A stretch of DNA of 64,000 nucleotides. Origin: Xenorhabdus poinarii G6. GTDB taxonomy: Bacteria; Pseudomonadota; Gammaproteobacteria; Enterobacterales; Enterobacteriaceae. The stretch lies in NCBI RefSeq assembly GCF_000968175.1, contig NZ_FO704551.1:1798001-1862000 (forward strand). Reading direction: 5' to 3'. The notes beneath the pieces were generated by a model. It worked only from the letters and a program-made list of their open reading frames with translations, did not search any database and had not been told where the DNA came from. A program made the position numbers and the translations under genes. Positions 28,926 through 37,263 of the stretch are shown here, piece after piece (positions within the stretch are counted from its first letter, which is position 1; every line of letters begins with the position of its first letter).

Positions 28926-29486
28926 ATGAGACGGTTTTTCTTAGGGGCGATGTTGATACTAGTTGGATTCATCAGTGGGTGTGATCAATTCAAGGAAGTC
29001 AGTATCAATGAAGGTTTACTTAATGAATATTTATTGAAAAAAGTGCATTATCAAAAGCAAATTAGCCTACCCGGTATGACTACAGCCAAGATTACACTCG
29101 GGGAATTAACCAGTCAGATTGGGCGTCAGGATCCAGAAAAAATGGAACTTTCGGCGCTTGCCAACGTGCAATTAGTGTCCTTATTTGGAAACGTGCAAGC
29201 TGATATGCACTTAACGATGAGAGCCAGACCCATATTTGATCCCCAAAAAGGCGCTATTTTCATTCACGGATTGGAAATCATAAGTTATCAAGCCACGCCC
29301 GAAAAAATGACAGCGCCCATTAACGCCCTACTTCCGTATTTGAATACGTCTTTAAGTGAATTCTTTAACACGCATCCGGTTTATACTTTGAACCCTGAAA
29401 AAAGCAAAGCAGAAGCTATGGCTGCAAAATTAGCCAAAGGGTTGACCCTTAAACCGGGCAAATTGGTGATTGATTTGACTCAATAA
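28926..29486 (+). CDS. yceB: YceB-type lipoprotein (DUF1439)
   Basis: This 186-residue protein starts with a lipoprotein signal (MRRFFLGAMLILVGFISGC) ending in a lipobox cysteine at residue 19. The mature part matches the DUF1439/YceB family of envelope lipoproteins, which have a tubular lipid-binding-like fold (ISLPGMTTAKITLGELTSQIG; YLNTSLSEFFNTHPVYTL). The ATG at 28926 has GAAGGAG upstream; an earlier in-frame ATG at 28899 lacks one. Divergent from rimJ; rimJ and yceB are also near each other in E. coli. Function in the cell is not established. Confidence 0.88.
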   Translation: MRRFFLGAMLILVGFISGCDQFKEVSINEGLLNEYLLKKVHYQKQISLPGMTTAKITLGELTSQIGRQDPEKMELSALANVQLVSLFGNVQADMHLTMRARPIFDPQKGAIFIHGLEIISYQATPEKMTAPINALLPYLNTSLSEFFNTHPVYTLNPEKSKAEAMAAKLAKGLTLKPGKLVIDLTQ

Positions 29487-29509
29487 TTGTATTGCTAATC
29501 AGCAATTAT

Positions 29510-29543
29510 AAAGGCAGATGGTGATCCCATCTGCCTTTATTTT
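29510..29543 (+). terminator. Terminator after yceB (possibly bidirectional)
   Basis: AAAGGCAGATGG-TGATC-CCATCTGCCTTT followed by ATTTTG is a 12-bp GC-rich stem with T-rich tail. With A-rich sequence on its left arm it can also serve the leftward ycdY gene, which ends at 29574. Confidence 0.85.
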
Positions 29544-29573
29544 GTATCCGCACCGCCCCTTAACGTGACGTTG

Positions 29574-30116
29574 TCACTCTGATTCTAATTCCTCACGTAA
29601 TGCCTGCAACGCTTCGCGTGTTATCACTGCCAGCGTTCGATAAAAACCGCTTGTTGCATGAGCTTCAACTTTACCAAGAAATTGCCCACACCACGGTAAC
29701 AAGTACTGATCAAACAGAGCAATCTGAGCCTGCACTTCATCTTCTGCGGCCTGATCTTCCAACCAGGATGCTGCCAATAATAAGAAGCCAAATTGATCAG
29801 CCGGCGTCTCAGGCAAAGGCATTCCCCGCTCGACTAAAAACTCACGTATTTCGCTTTCATCCTTATCAACATAAGCAGAACGGTAAACGGGCACGCTCGC
29901 CGATCCGCCGGTAAACAGAGCCTGGTAATCAGCGGTGATCACCGACAATTCACTGTTTTTCTGCAACCTATCCAACAACGCATCCTGTTCCAAAGGCCAT
30001 GCCTGCTTTAATTTTCCTTCAGCAATCATGGTGATCACCGGTTGCAAAACAGGATCTTGTGGTGCCCGATTGAATAATGTTCCCAAAATCCGGCACACGA
30101 TAGAAAATTCATTCAT
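29574..30116 (-). CDS. ycdY: YcdY-type TorD-family chaperone
   Basis: This 180-residue protein is close to E. coli YcdY, a redox-enzyme maturation chaperone of the TorD/DmsD family. Shared stretches include NEFSIVCRILGTL, WPLEQDALLDRLQK, ERGMPLPETPAD, LLLAASWLEDQ and LPWCGQFLGKVEAHATS. I started at the ATG at 30116 (MNEFS as in E. coli); an ATG 12 bases upstream is also possible. In E. coli ycdY acts with the neighbouring phosphatase YcdX, but here ycdX is missing and ycdY lies directly after ghrA. Confidence 0.88.
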   Translation of the reverse strand: MNEFSIVCRILGTLFNRAPQDPVLQPVITMIAEGKLKQAWPLEQDALLDRLQKNSELSVITADYQALFTGGSASVPVYRSAYVDKDESEIREFLVERGMPLPETPADQFGFLLLAASWLEDQAAEDEVQAQIALFDQYLLPWCGQFLGKVEAHATSGFYRTLAVITREALQALREELESE

Positions 30117-30194
30117 GATCTCATCCATCCCAATAACTTATCTAAATAATGAATATGGGTATTGTCCCTAATCACCGGCCCGGATGTAAAGTCA

Positions 30195-31142
30195 CTAATA
30201 ACCGAGGGCCATATCCACAAGACCTATCGGCGATTCACCGTTTTCCATGCGCCGAATATTTTCACCAATCATATCCAGCGCGTTATCCGGGATTGTCTGT
30301 GCCGCAATATGCGGCGTGATATTAATGCGTGGATGAGTCCAGAAAGGATGGAGATTTGATAAAGGCTCTTCGACAAAAACATCAAGTGTCGCGCCAGCGA
30401 TATAACCTTTTTCTATCGCAATCAGCAAATCTTGCTCGATAAGTTGAGTCCCTCGTGCCATATTAATCATATATGACTCTGGTTTTAGCTGTTTGAATAA
30501 AGAAAGATTTAAAATACCCCGGGTTTCTGGTGTGTCTGGCAAAATATTAATCAATACCTGACATTCAGAAAGAAAATCGCCCAACTGCGCTTTCCCGTAA
30601 AAACTCTCGACCTGATCAATCTGTTTTGGCGTCCGGCTCCAGCAGCGAACAGTGAAATCAAATTCCTGCAATTTTTCAATGACTCGACAGCCTAAAACCC
30701 CCGCCCCCAACACACCAATTACAAATTCTTTTCGATTATGGGGCGAGACAGGATGCCAAAGACGCTGTGACTGGTATTGTTTATATTCATCCATGCGCCG
30801 AAAATAGTGCAATACGGAGTAAAGTGCATATTCCTGCATTTGTCGCGCCATGCCGGTATCTTCAAGGCGGATCAGCGGAACCCCTTCAGGTAAGGTTCCC
30901 GGATTTTCCCATTCTTGTTTAAGAATGGCATCAACACCGGCACCCAATAAAAATATCCCTTTGATATCCCTGCGATGCGCTAACATCTCATAGGGCGGTG
31001 ACCAAACTAAGGCGTAATCAGCCGGTGCGTTATCACCACTCACCCATTGACGAACGTTAGCTTCTGGTAATCTGGCTTGTATTCCCTGAATCCATTGATC
31101 GGCATTCAGCGTAAAGGCGGGGTGAAAAAAAATGATCTTCAT
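30195..31142 (-). CDS. ghrA: Glyoxylate/hydroxypyruvate reductase GhrA
   Basis: GhrA (315 residues) reduces glyoxylate and hydroxypyruvate with NADPH. The D-2-hydroxyacid dehydrogenase plan is complete: nucleotide-binding GVLGAGVLG near residue 143-151, an NADP-type Arg in CWSRTPKQ, the catalytic Arg in NMARGTQLIEQ, the Glu in DVFVEEPL and the His in ITPHIAAQT. It is the first gene of a leftward ghrA-ycdY unit. ycdX, which separates them in E. coli, is absent. The tRNA-Ser gene follows on the other strand, as in E. coli (serX). Confidence 0.95.
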   Translation of the reverse strand: MKIIFFHPAFTLNADQWIQGIQARLPEANVRQWVSGDNAPADYALVWSPPYEMLAHRRDIKGIFLLGAGVDAILKQEWENPGTLPEGVPLIRLEDTGMARQMQEYALYSVLHYFRRMDEYKQYQSQRLWHPVSPHNRKEFVIGVLGAGVLGCRVIEKLQEFDFTVRCWSRTPKQIDQVESFYGKAQLGDFLSECQVLINILPDTPETRGILNLSLFKQLKPESYMINMARGTQLIEQDLLIAIEKGYIAGATLDVFVEEPLSNLHPFWTHPRINITPHIAAQTIPDNALDMIGENIRRMENGESPIGLVDMALGY

Positions 31143-31373
31143 AAAAGCGTATTCCTTTTTGTTTTTCCGATAGGGTTAACCCATCACTGGCAAGTTGCAA
31201 GCGCCCAATAAAAAGACAGGAATGAAAATATTGATAATGCTACCCGGTTAACAAATTTACGATGGCGCATTGCAAAAATGCATTCTTTGCTATCGTGGCT
31301 GTTTGCCTGACCCTCAAATTGTTTTTTATTTGTCTAATCAGTCAAAAAGCTTGAAAAAATCCTTATCCGCCTG

Positions 31374-31402
31374 TTGACGCCTAGGCTGCTTTTCCCTATA
31401 GT
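31374..31402 (+). promoter_or_regulatory. Sigma70 promoter of tRNA-Ser
   Basis: TTGACG (31374-31379) and TATAGT (31397-31402) are separated by exactly 17 bases and followed by a GC-rich stretch (AGCGCCCCG). This is a textbook stable-RNA promoter with a discriminator of the stringently controlled type. The transcript would start about 45 bases before the mature tRNA. Confidence 0.85.
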
Positions 31403-31454
31403 AGCGCCCCGTTGCAGCGAAGAAGCTTAGAGAAGTCACTGCAACAATAAATTT

Positions 31455-31544
31455 GGTGAGGTGTCCGAGAGGCTGAAGGAGCACGCCTGGAAAGTGTGTA
31501 TACGTGAAAACGTATCGAGGGTTCGAATCCCTCCCTCACCGCCA
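31455..31544 (+). tRNA. serX: tRNA-Ser (anticodon GGA)
   Basis: The 90-base gene includes an encoded CCA. The acceptor arms are GGTGAGG / CCTCACC, the D-arm contains GAGAGGCTGAAGGAG, the anticodon loop is CTGGAAA giving GGA, the class II variable arm is TGTATACG-TGAA-ACGTATCG-like, and the T-loop is GGTTCGAATCC. Its place beside ghrA matches E. coli serX, a known integration point for islands. A damaged copy of its first half follows at 31631. Confidence 0.97.
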
Positions 31545-31558
31545 TCTTTATATGAAAG

Positions 31559-31586
31559 AGCCTGAACAAAATGCTCAGGCTTTTTT
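31559..31586 (+). terminator. Terminator of tRNA-Ser
   Basis: AGCCTGA at 31559-31565 pairs with TCAGGCT at 31575-31581, followed by six T's. A compact intrinsic terminator 14 bases after the tRNA. Confidence 0.85.
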
Positions 31587-31630
31587 AATCGCAGTAACGC
31601 ATTTTTATTAAATGTGGAAAAAACAAAATT

Positions 31631-31671
31631 TGGTGAGGTGTCCAATCAGGCTGAAGGAGCACGCCACGGAA
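31631..31671 (+). pseudogene. Remnant of a second tRNA-Ser
   Basis: GGTGAGGTGTCC, then GGCTGAAGGAGCACGCC and GGAAAG, repeat the first 40 bases of the tRNA-Ser gene with small changes: AATCA replaces GAGA in the D-loop and AC replaces T before the anticodon. Even the bases before it (AAATTT) match. The rest of the tRNA is gone. It is either the stump of a tandem tRNA copy or scar of an integration/excision event. It marks the left edge of the accessory region. Confidence 0.8.
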
Positions 31672-31992
31672 AGAAAAGCCGCTGTTAATAATCATATAGT
31701 CCGTCGATAAGGTCCTGTTCTACCCCGGTATTTGCAACAGTGCCAGGTTAATTGGGTATAATGTTATTGAATTTTTTATGTCTGGTTAAGAAAAAGTGAT
31801 TTCACATATTGCACTAAATAAGAGTATTCTCAGTCCGCTGTTAACTTCTTAGGTTTTATATGTGGTTATAATTATTGTATTACGCTAGAGGTTATTAATA
31901 GATATTCGAAGTCGCTCGCCTAACTTGGGGAACCTAGTTGAAATTTCAAAAATACTGTCAATCACACACAACAATGGAGAGTCATTTGATAA
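31672..31992. other. Non-coding stretch at island edge
   Basis: About 320 bases without a supported gene. It is AT-rich, contains TTAATTGGGTATAATG (31749-31764), and shows no long inverted repeat, tRNA or readable protein fragment. Confidence 0.4.
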
Positions 31993-32341
31993 ATGACTAC
32001 CCATTTAAATGACTTGATTGAAAAGCCTTGGGGGTGTGAATACAGAATTTATTGCTATTGAACCCAAAAAAGTTCATGGAAGAATGATTAATAAATATAC
32101 TGTGCTTAATTCAATTAAATATGATTCTGACAAAAATAAAAAAGGCTTGGTCTTTGTTGATGATAATTTAAATAACGTTATTGATGCAAGTAAGTTAGGT
32201 ATTCAATCACTATGGGCATTTTGGGGTTTTCATACTCCTGATCACGTAAAAGATGCAGAAAAACTATCGATAAAAGCGATTAACAATCAAGAATTACTTA
32301 ATTTTATAAAACTCTCTAAAGAAAATGAGGTGAGAATATAA
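31993..32341 (+). pseudogene. Cupin/HAD remnant
   Basis: Two frames hold pieces of genes. The ATG at 31993, with GGAGAG upstream, reads MTTHLNDLIEKPWGCEYRIY and stops at 32061; EKPWGxEYRIY is typical of the N-terminus of cupin proteins. In another frame, from about 32018 to 32341, there is the C-terminal end of a HAD-type phosphatase: KGLVFVDDNLNNVIDASK followed by LGIQSLWAFWGF, the last conserved motif (VDD/N) of that superfamily. An internal deletion appears to have joined both. The end overlaps the start of the DJ-1-like gene, suggesting a former operon. Confidence 0.55.
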
Positions 32342-32804
32342 TGGTTAATGAAAAGAAAAAAGCGCTTCTGGTTATCACATCTCACGCGGAATTGGGAAGT
32401 ACTGGCAGGAAGACGGGTTTTTATTATGAAGAGCTAGCTACGCCATATTGGAAGTTGGTTGATGCAGGTTATGATGTTGAAATAGCATCAATCAAGGGAG
32501 GTAAAGCACCAGCAGATCCCGGAAGTCTAAATTCGCCAGAGGAACAGCCAGAATCTGTTAAACGATTCTTGGGTGATATTGCGAGCGTAAATAAAATTGA
32601 CTCTTCACGCTCTATATCCTCGGTAAATCCTGCCGATTATTCAGTAGTTTTCCTACCAGGTGGCCATGGTACCATGTGGGATTTTGCTCAATCTAAAGAA
32701 CTCGCTAATTTAATTAGTCGTAGTTATGAGTATGGTGCAGTAATTGGAAGTGTATGTCATGGAGCAGCCGGTTTGTTAAATGCTAAAACTGCTGATGGCC
32801 ACCC

Positions 32805-34049
32805 TAGGGCAACCGCATGAATGTTCAAATATCATCCAAACCGGAAAACCCTGCTTGTAATACCTGCTCCAAAAAGCCGATTTTCATCCAGGCTCGTTTA
32901 CGTTTCATTCTGATACTTAATTTAGTCGTTTCTTTTTTTAACATATTTAACGCGACCCGTCTCAATATCGCGATGTTTTCCGCTGCATTTTTACGGTAAA
33001 TTTTGCAGTCATCTTCCCGAAAGGAGACATCCAGTATCCAGTGAAGATTATTTTCGATCTGCCAGTGGCTACGTATGGCCTGAGCAAACTGTTCTTCTGT
33101 TAACTCTGCTGAACTGATGGCGTAATGGTATTCCAGGCTGGCGGATTTTCCTTTTTCTTGCCGGTATCCGACTGTCACGCCAACTGTTTTTAATTCAGGC
33201 CATTCCGGGAAATGGGCGACTAATGAACTCGCATCCATGACATGACTTTGCCTAATTTCAATACGTCCATGCCCCTGTTCTATGTGTACTTTTTCTCTTG
33301 TCAATGACCCGGAGAGTTGTCCCGCCAGTGCCTCCCTGACTACACGGTGGAGATTTTTCTGATTGTCTTTCACACTCAGCAAATAATCAGCGCCCGCCTC
33401 AATAATGTCCCGGGCTATCTGGGTTTGACATCCCATTGCATCAATGGAAATGAGGGCGCCTTTCAGTTCCAATAACTTAATCAGTTCAGGGATGGCAGTG
33501 ATCTCATTTGACTTACTTTGTGTTCTGACCTGACCAATGACGAGTTGGTTGCAGCGGCGTAAGCACTCACCATGTGGAGAGTTGAATAACGATCTTCACG
33601 ATGATAAGAGCCACGCAATACTTTACCGTCGATCGCCACTAATTCCCCTTTGGTGAGTTGGTGAACAGAACGCATCCAGTTGATAAAACAGAGATTAAAT
33701 TGTTCTGGTTTGATGCGAGAAAGGACCCGGGCAATGGTGTCATCAACAGGAACGCCTTCTTTGAACATACCTTGTTTAAGAAACCAGTCATGATGGCCTT
33801 CAGTATATTCCTGAATATCACTCCAGCCCTCCGCCCCCGCAATAATCGCGCAAAGGGTGGCAAACAAAATGTCAAATAAAGGATAGGCCACTTTGGCCGT
33901 CTGGCGTGGGTCTTCGATATCGGAGAAATGGTCAGTGAAACTGTCAAGGTACATGGTATTGACTCTCAAAAGAGAGTATAAGATCACAGCTATTTACTCG
34001 AATCAACTTAATTTACCGTTGGCTAAAAAACATTCGCGATCTTGCCCTG
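32805..34049 (-). mobile_element. ISAs1-family insertion sequence, copy 1 (frameshifted)
   Basis: The element is 1245 bp. Its ends are TAGGGCAACCGC (left) and GATCTTGCCCTG (right), imperfect inverted repeats sharing AGGGCAA. It is flanked by a perfect 10-base direct repeat ATGGCCACCC (32795-32804 and 34050-34059) made on insertion into the DJ-1-like gene. It is the same element as copy 2 (38142-39387) in the opposite orientation, one base shorter because of a deletion in its transposase. Confidence 0.95.
32825..33954 (-). pseudogene. ISAs1-family transposase, frameshifted
   Basis: Same transposase as at 38237, but one A is missing from AAACC (GCTGCAACCAAC instead of GCTGCAAACCAAC) near 33548, so the reading frame breaks after HMVSAYAAA, about 145 codons in. 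The two frames run from 33954 to 33481 and from 33472 to 32825. Two substitutions (Glu for Lys in SDIxDPRQ, His for Arg in LEYxYAIS) also differ from copy 2. This copy cannot make a full transposase but could be moved by the intact one. Confidence 0.92.
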
Positions 34050-34333
34050 ATGGCCACCCTTTAGTTGAAAATAAGCGCATTAATTCTTTTACTGCTAATG
34101 AAGAAATTGCAGTTGGCTTAGATCAAGTGGTTCCTTTCATATTGGAGACTGAATTTAAAAAGCTTGGAGCAAAATACGAATGTGCTGAAAACTTTAAACC
34201 TTATGTGGTTACAGATGGCCGTTTAGTCACTGGTCAAAACCCAGCTTCCTCAGCTTTAGTGGCAGATGCAGTAGTTCAGGCAGCTAAAGTAGCTTAAAAG
34301 AAGATGATAATTATTTGCAAAGGATTATTTGAA

Positions 34334-34414
34334 ATGGAAAAAGCAATTTTAATTGGTGTTGATGCCGGACATGAAATCGGTATTCATAATTATAGCCACG
34401 AAAACCCTAAATAG
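34334..34414 (+). pseudogene. Short chimeric remnant with deacetylase-like motif
   Basis: A 26-codon reading frame MEKAILIGVDAG-HEIGIHNYSHENPK starts with a good ATG. The second half matches the GHEIGxHxYSH motif of polysaccharide deacetylases, but nothing else of that family is present. It looks like a deletion scar rather than a gene. Confidence 0.3.
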
Positions 34415-34425
34415 CTAAATTATAA

Positions 34426-34451
34426 AATACGGCCTTATATAAGGCCGTATT
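34426..34451. terminator. Bidirectional palindromic terminator
   Basis: AATACGGCCTTATATAAGGCCGTATT is a perfect 26-base palindrome between the end of the split DJ-1 gene and the end of the leftward LysR gene. A-rich and T-rich flanks make it a likely terminator for both strands. Confidence 0.75.
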
Positions 34452-34455
34452 CATA

Positions 34456-35361
34456 TCAGTTCGGTTTAAAAACGCCTGTCTCTGCAACCCTTATAATGTG
34501 TTCCTTAACGAACATGACGCTAGGCTGACGTAGAGCTGATTCATTCCATACCAGATAAATATCGTTTTCCGGCATTTGCTCTACAAGATTTATTTTAATA
34601 ATCCTTCCTGCGTCGATTTCTTCTTGGCACAAATACTCAGGCATAACTGTCCAACCACTATGTTCTCTGATCATTCTTTCAACAATACGTAAGTCGGGGA
34701 CTGTAATAGAAGCTTGCATGTCGGTAACCATACCAAAAATTTGTTTAAAAACATCGCGAATCAGTGGTAATTGTTCATCATATGCTATTAGGGGTAAACT
34801 TTCTAATAATTCAGCAGTAATTGGCTTTCCTTTAAAATTAGCCGCCATTGTCGCTGAGGAAACAATTATAAGTTTTTCCTTCCCTATGATTTGAAATCCA
34901 AATTTCTGTGCATCAGGTTGCGATGTAGTAATTGCAATCTGGCTAGTGCCTTCATTCAAGCTTGCATAAATTTTTTTCCTATCGCCAGTGAGTAACTTAA
35001 GGCGTAATTCGTTATGAATGACAGGAGAAAATAATTTCGCTGATTTAGCCCAAAGTAATTCTGCTGGCCCAATAATCGTAACAACGCCTGTTATTCGTTT
35101 TCTACGACCCCGCATCAAAGTAAGTTTGGTTTCGATAGCATCCAAATTATGACCGATTTGCCTGGCGAGCTCATCAGCTTCAGCTGTCGGTGTAACGCCA
35201 TGTGAGCGACGGATGAAAAGAACACAACCAGTGAGCGACTCTAGAGAATGGATGTGTGAAGAGACAGCTGGCTGACTTATCCCAAGTCGGTTTGCAGCCT
35301 TGGAAATTGACCCTGCGCGGTAAACATCGAGGAAACTCCTTAGTTGAACCAGATAGCTCAT
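34456..35361 (-). CDS. LysR-family transcriptional regulator
   Basis: This 301-residue protein has the LysR N-terminal winged helix-turn-helix (LRSFLDVYRAGSISKAANRL then ISQPAVSSHIHSLE at residues 5-45) and a C-terminal co-inducer domain (VVTIIGPAELLWAKS onwards). Length is normal. It probably controls itself and a neighbour: either the MFS transporter at 35992, read divergently, or the damaged DJ-1 gene to its left. The space between it and the MFS gene is filled with IS remnants, so the original operator may be altered. Confidence 0.88.
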   Translation of the reverse strand: MSYLVQLRSFLDVYRAGSISKAANRLGISQPAVSSHIHSLESLTGCVLFIRRSHGVTPTAEADELARQIGHNLDAIETKLTLMRGRRKRITGVVTIIGPAELLWAKSAKLFSPVIHNELRLKLLTGDRKKIYASLNEGTSQIAITTSQPDAQKFGFQIIGKEKLIIVSSATMAANFKGKPITAELLESLPLIAYDEQLPLIRDVFKQIFGMVTDMQASITVPDLRIVERMIREHSGWTVMPEYLCQEEIDAGRIIKINLVEQMPENDIYLVWNESALRQPSVMFVKEHIIRVAETGVFKPN

Positions 35362-35388
35362 TTTTTCATCCTTTGATTAATAAGATCG

Positions 35389-35590
35389 ACACTGTTGCAA
35401 AGATTAGTATGGACCTGACCTTTACGCAGGACTCATATTACCTCAATGCCCTTGATTGTCGCATAGGCCGCCTTCATGGATTTGAAACCCAGCGGTAAAT
35501 TGTGATGTGCTCAACGTTAACGCCCCGTTCGGCCAACATCTTCTGCAAGTTCGCGATAACTGATACCGTATATTGATTTCTGTTTTTGCT
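35389..35590 (-). mobile_element. IS6-family remnant
   Basis: ACACTGTTGCAAA at 35389-35401 matches the inverted-repeat end of IS6/IS26-type elements. Read leftward, the following bases encode transposase scraps: LAERGVNVEHITIYRWV (typical of the IS6 N-terminal helix) and MKAAYATIKGIEV (typical of its C-terminal end), in different frames and joined by a deletion. The middle with the catalytic residues is missing. Confidence 0.6.
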
Positions 35591-35669
35591 TAACTAGCAT
35601 TATTAATCGAGTTTTCCATGCAAACTGCATGTTGCTGCATGACATATAATGCATTCCTATTCTTCGGGA

Positions 35670-35840
35670 GCTTAAAAGCGACAGCTTGCCACCTGAGCCA
35701 GGATTTTCAGATCCGCCTGTTCTCTGCGCGCATACACGATATAGTAAGCTCGTTCCTGTTTTTCATCCCGGCTGCGCCGAGCCAGCAGATAATGGCCATA
35801 TTCACGTTCTTTCTCACTTGCCTGCGTTCATGTGACAGAG
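35670..35840 (-). mobile_element. Transposase scrap (IS701-like)
   Basis: The complementary strand reads EKEREYGHYLLARRSRDEKQ then ERAYYIVYARREQ and LKILAQVASCRF before a stop. The YYIVYA...L..LAQVA..RF pattern resembles the catalytic region of IS701/IS4-type transposases. Only about 50 codons remain, with no ends visible. Confidence 0.45.
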
Positions 35841-35991
35841 CCTCCATCTGGAGTTATAAGGGCAAATCCAGTGATATAGTTATTTTTATAACCAATCATA
35901 ACTTTAATTATTTTACTTATATCACGAGGAGTAATAAATTTGATCGACAAAGCCTGTTTAACAAAATATGTATATATTTTAGGGAATTAAT
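35841..35991 (+). promoter_or_regulatory. Upstream region of the MFS gene
   Basis: This AT-rich stretch contains TATATCACGAGGAG and ends with AGGGAATTAAT before the ATG at 35992. It should hold the transporter promoter and possibly a LysR site (T-N11-A), but no unambiguous box can be named. Confidence 0.3.
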
Positions 35992-37167
35992 ATGCCTCTT
36001 GTTATTTATGTCTTTTCTCTTTGTGCTTTTGCATTGGGATTAACGGAATTTTTAGTTATTGGTTTAGTTACAGCAATTTCTAAGGACTTGCATGCTTCGA
36101 TTGAAGCTGTCGGTATGACTATAACTTCCTATGCTATTGGGGCGACGATCGGAGCCCCATTTTTAACGGCATTGACTTCAAACTGGTCTCGTAAAAGGGT
36201 GATGCTGTTAACTATGGTGGTGTTTTCTCTTGGGAGTTTAGCTGCAACTTTATCGACAAATGTTCATATGATGCTCATTGCAAGGTTTGTCGCTGGGTTA
36301 GCTCATGGCCTGTTTTTGGCCGTTGCAGCAAGTGTTGCTACACAGATCGTTGCACCAGAAAAAAGAGGAACTGCCGTTGCCTATGTTTTTGCAGGATTAA
36401 CTCTTGCTTTAGCATTTGGTGTTCCAATAGGGACTTATTTGGGAAGTGTTATTTCCTGGCAACTTAGTTTTATGTCTGTAACAGTATGTGGGCTCGTAGG
36501 ACTTATAGGATTGATCTTCTTTATGCCTAATACTAAAACTCATAGTACTGAAGATTCCACTCATCCTTTCAAAGCCTTAATGCAGATATTCAATCCCATC
36601 TTATTATTTGGAGCGTTAATAACTGTCCTCGGATATACGGGAGCATTTACGCTATATACCTATATTTCACCTTTGCTTTTGGATATTACTAAGGTGAACA
36701 TACAGACTGCAAGTTCAATGATGCTAATCTACGGCGTTTGTGCGGCAGTCGGAAACATCTTGGGTGGAAAGCTATCCGATAAACTAGGTGTGGATAAAGC
36801 CGTTGCATGGATTATGTTTTCCTTGACCCTATCCTTAGTCGGGATTCATTTTTATGGCATGAATGCAACCATGATGTGCATTTTAATCGGTGCAATGGGT
36901 GCTATATCATATGCAGCGGTTCCTGCAATGCAGGCACGGGTTATATCCATCGCTCATCGCTATGCGCCAAGAGCAGTACCTGTGGCATCTGGGCTAAATA
37001 TTGCCGGTTTTAATTCAGGCATTGCATTGGGTTCTTTATTTGGCGGATTTATCATCACAACCGTTGGGATAAATTACCTCGCTATTGGTGGTGCGGTAAT
37101 CTCTTTCTTTGGGTTATTTATTCTATTGTTTTCCCAAATGTCGAAACGCCAGTCTTCGCATGCATAA
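35992..37167 (+). CDS. MFS transporter, AraJ/DHA1-type
   Basis: This 391-residue protein has about 12 hydrophobic segments and the drug:proton antiporter plan of the DHA1 group. The loop 2-3 motif A reads TSNWSRKRVM, and motif C-like glycine-rich sequence FAGLTLALAFGVPIGTYLG is clear in helix 5. It is likely an exporter of sugars or small toxic compounds. Next to a LysR gene. AGGGA precedes the ATG. Substrate cannot be deduced. Confidence 0.85.
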   Translation: MPLVIYVFSLCAFALGLTEFLVIGLVTAISKDLHASIEAVGMTITSYAIGATIGAPFLTALTSNWSRKRVMLLTMVVFSLGSLAATLSTNVHMMLIARFVAGLAHGLFLAVAASVATQIVAPEKRGTAVAYVFAGLTLALAFGVPIGTYLGSVISWQLSFMSVTVCGLVGLIGLIFFMPNTKTHSTEDSTHPFKALMQIFNPILLFGALITVLGYTGAFTLYTYISPLLLDITKVNIQTASSMMLIYGVCAAVGNILGGKLSDKLGVDKAVAWIMFSLTLSLVGIHFYGMNATMMCILIGAMGAISYAAVPAMQARVISIAHRYAPRAVPVASGLNIAGFNSGIALGSLFGGFIITTVGINYLAIGGAVISFFGLFILLFSQMSKRQSSHA

Positions 37168-37211
37168 TGATGAATTTGTATATACCCGTGATCATTGAAG
37201 GTGCGACACCA

Positions 37212-37249
37212 TCGGGTAACACCATAAAAAAATACGGGATGTTACCCGA
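37212..37249. repeat. Long-loop inverted repeat
   Basis: TCGGGTAACA (37212-37221) and TGTTACCCGA (37240-37249) form a perfect 10-bp stem around an 18-base AT-rich loop. It sits between the MFS stop and the IS1-like remnant and may terminate the MFS transcript or belong to a lost mobile element. Confidence 0.5.
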
Positions 37250-37263
37250 CGACGGCTTAATGC

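Larger units (their letters stand above)
32341..34297 (+). pseudogene. DJ-1/PfpI-family protein, split by ISAs1 element
   Basis: Exons-like halves 32341-32804 and 34060-34297 join in frame into 233 residues when the insertion and one copy of its 10-base target duplication are removed. The left half has LLVITSHAELGSTGRKTGFYYEELATPY style N-terminal sequence, the catalytic nucleophile elbow GSVCHGAAG and the Glu-containing ATPYWKL region; the right half has KRINSFTANEEIAVGL and the C-terminal VTDGRLVTGQNPASS, as in class I glutamine amidotransferase-like chaperone/hydrolases (Hsp31/YajL type). The insertion lies in DGHPLV, just after the nucleophile, so the interrupted gene should give only a non-functional fragment. 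Confidence 0.9.

Noticed and set aside
31436..31645. Leftward 69-codon frame across tRNA-Ser
   Set aside because: It is the complement of the tRNA and terminator; its Ser/Arg-rich text is a by-product of tRNA sequence.
35618..36043. Rightward 141-codon frame before the MFS gene
   Set aside because: It runs antisense over the IS701-like scrap and into the MFS start in another frame; no family features.
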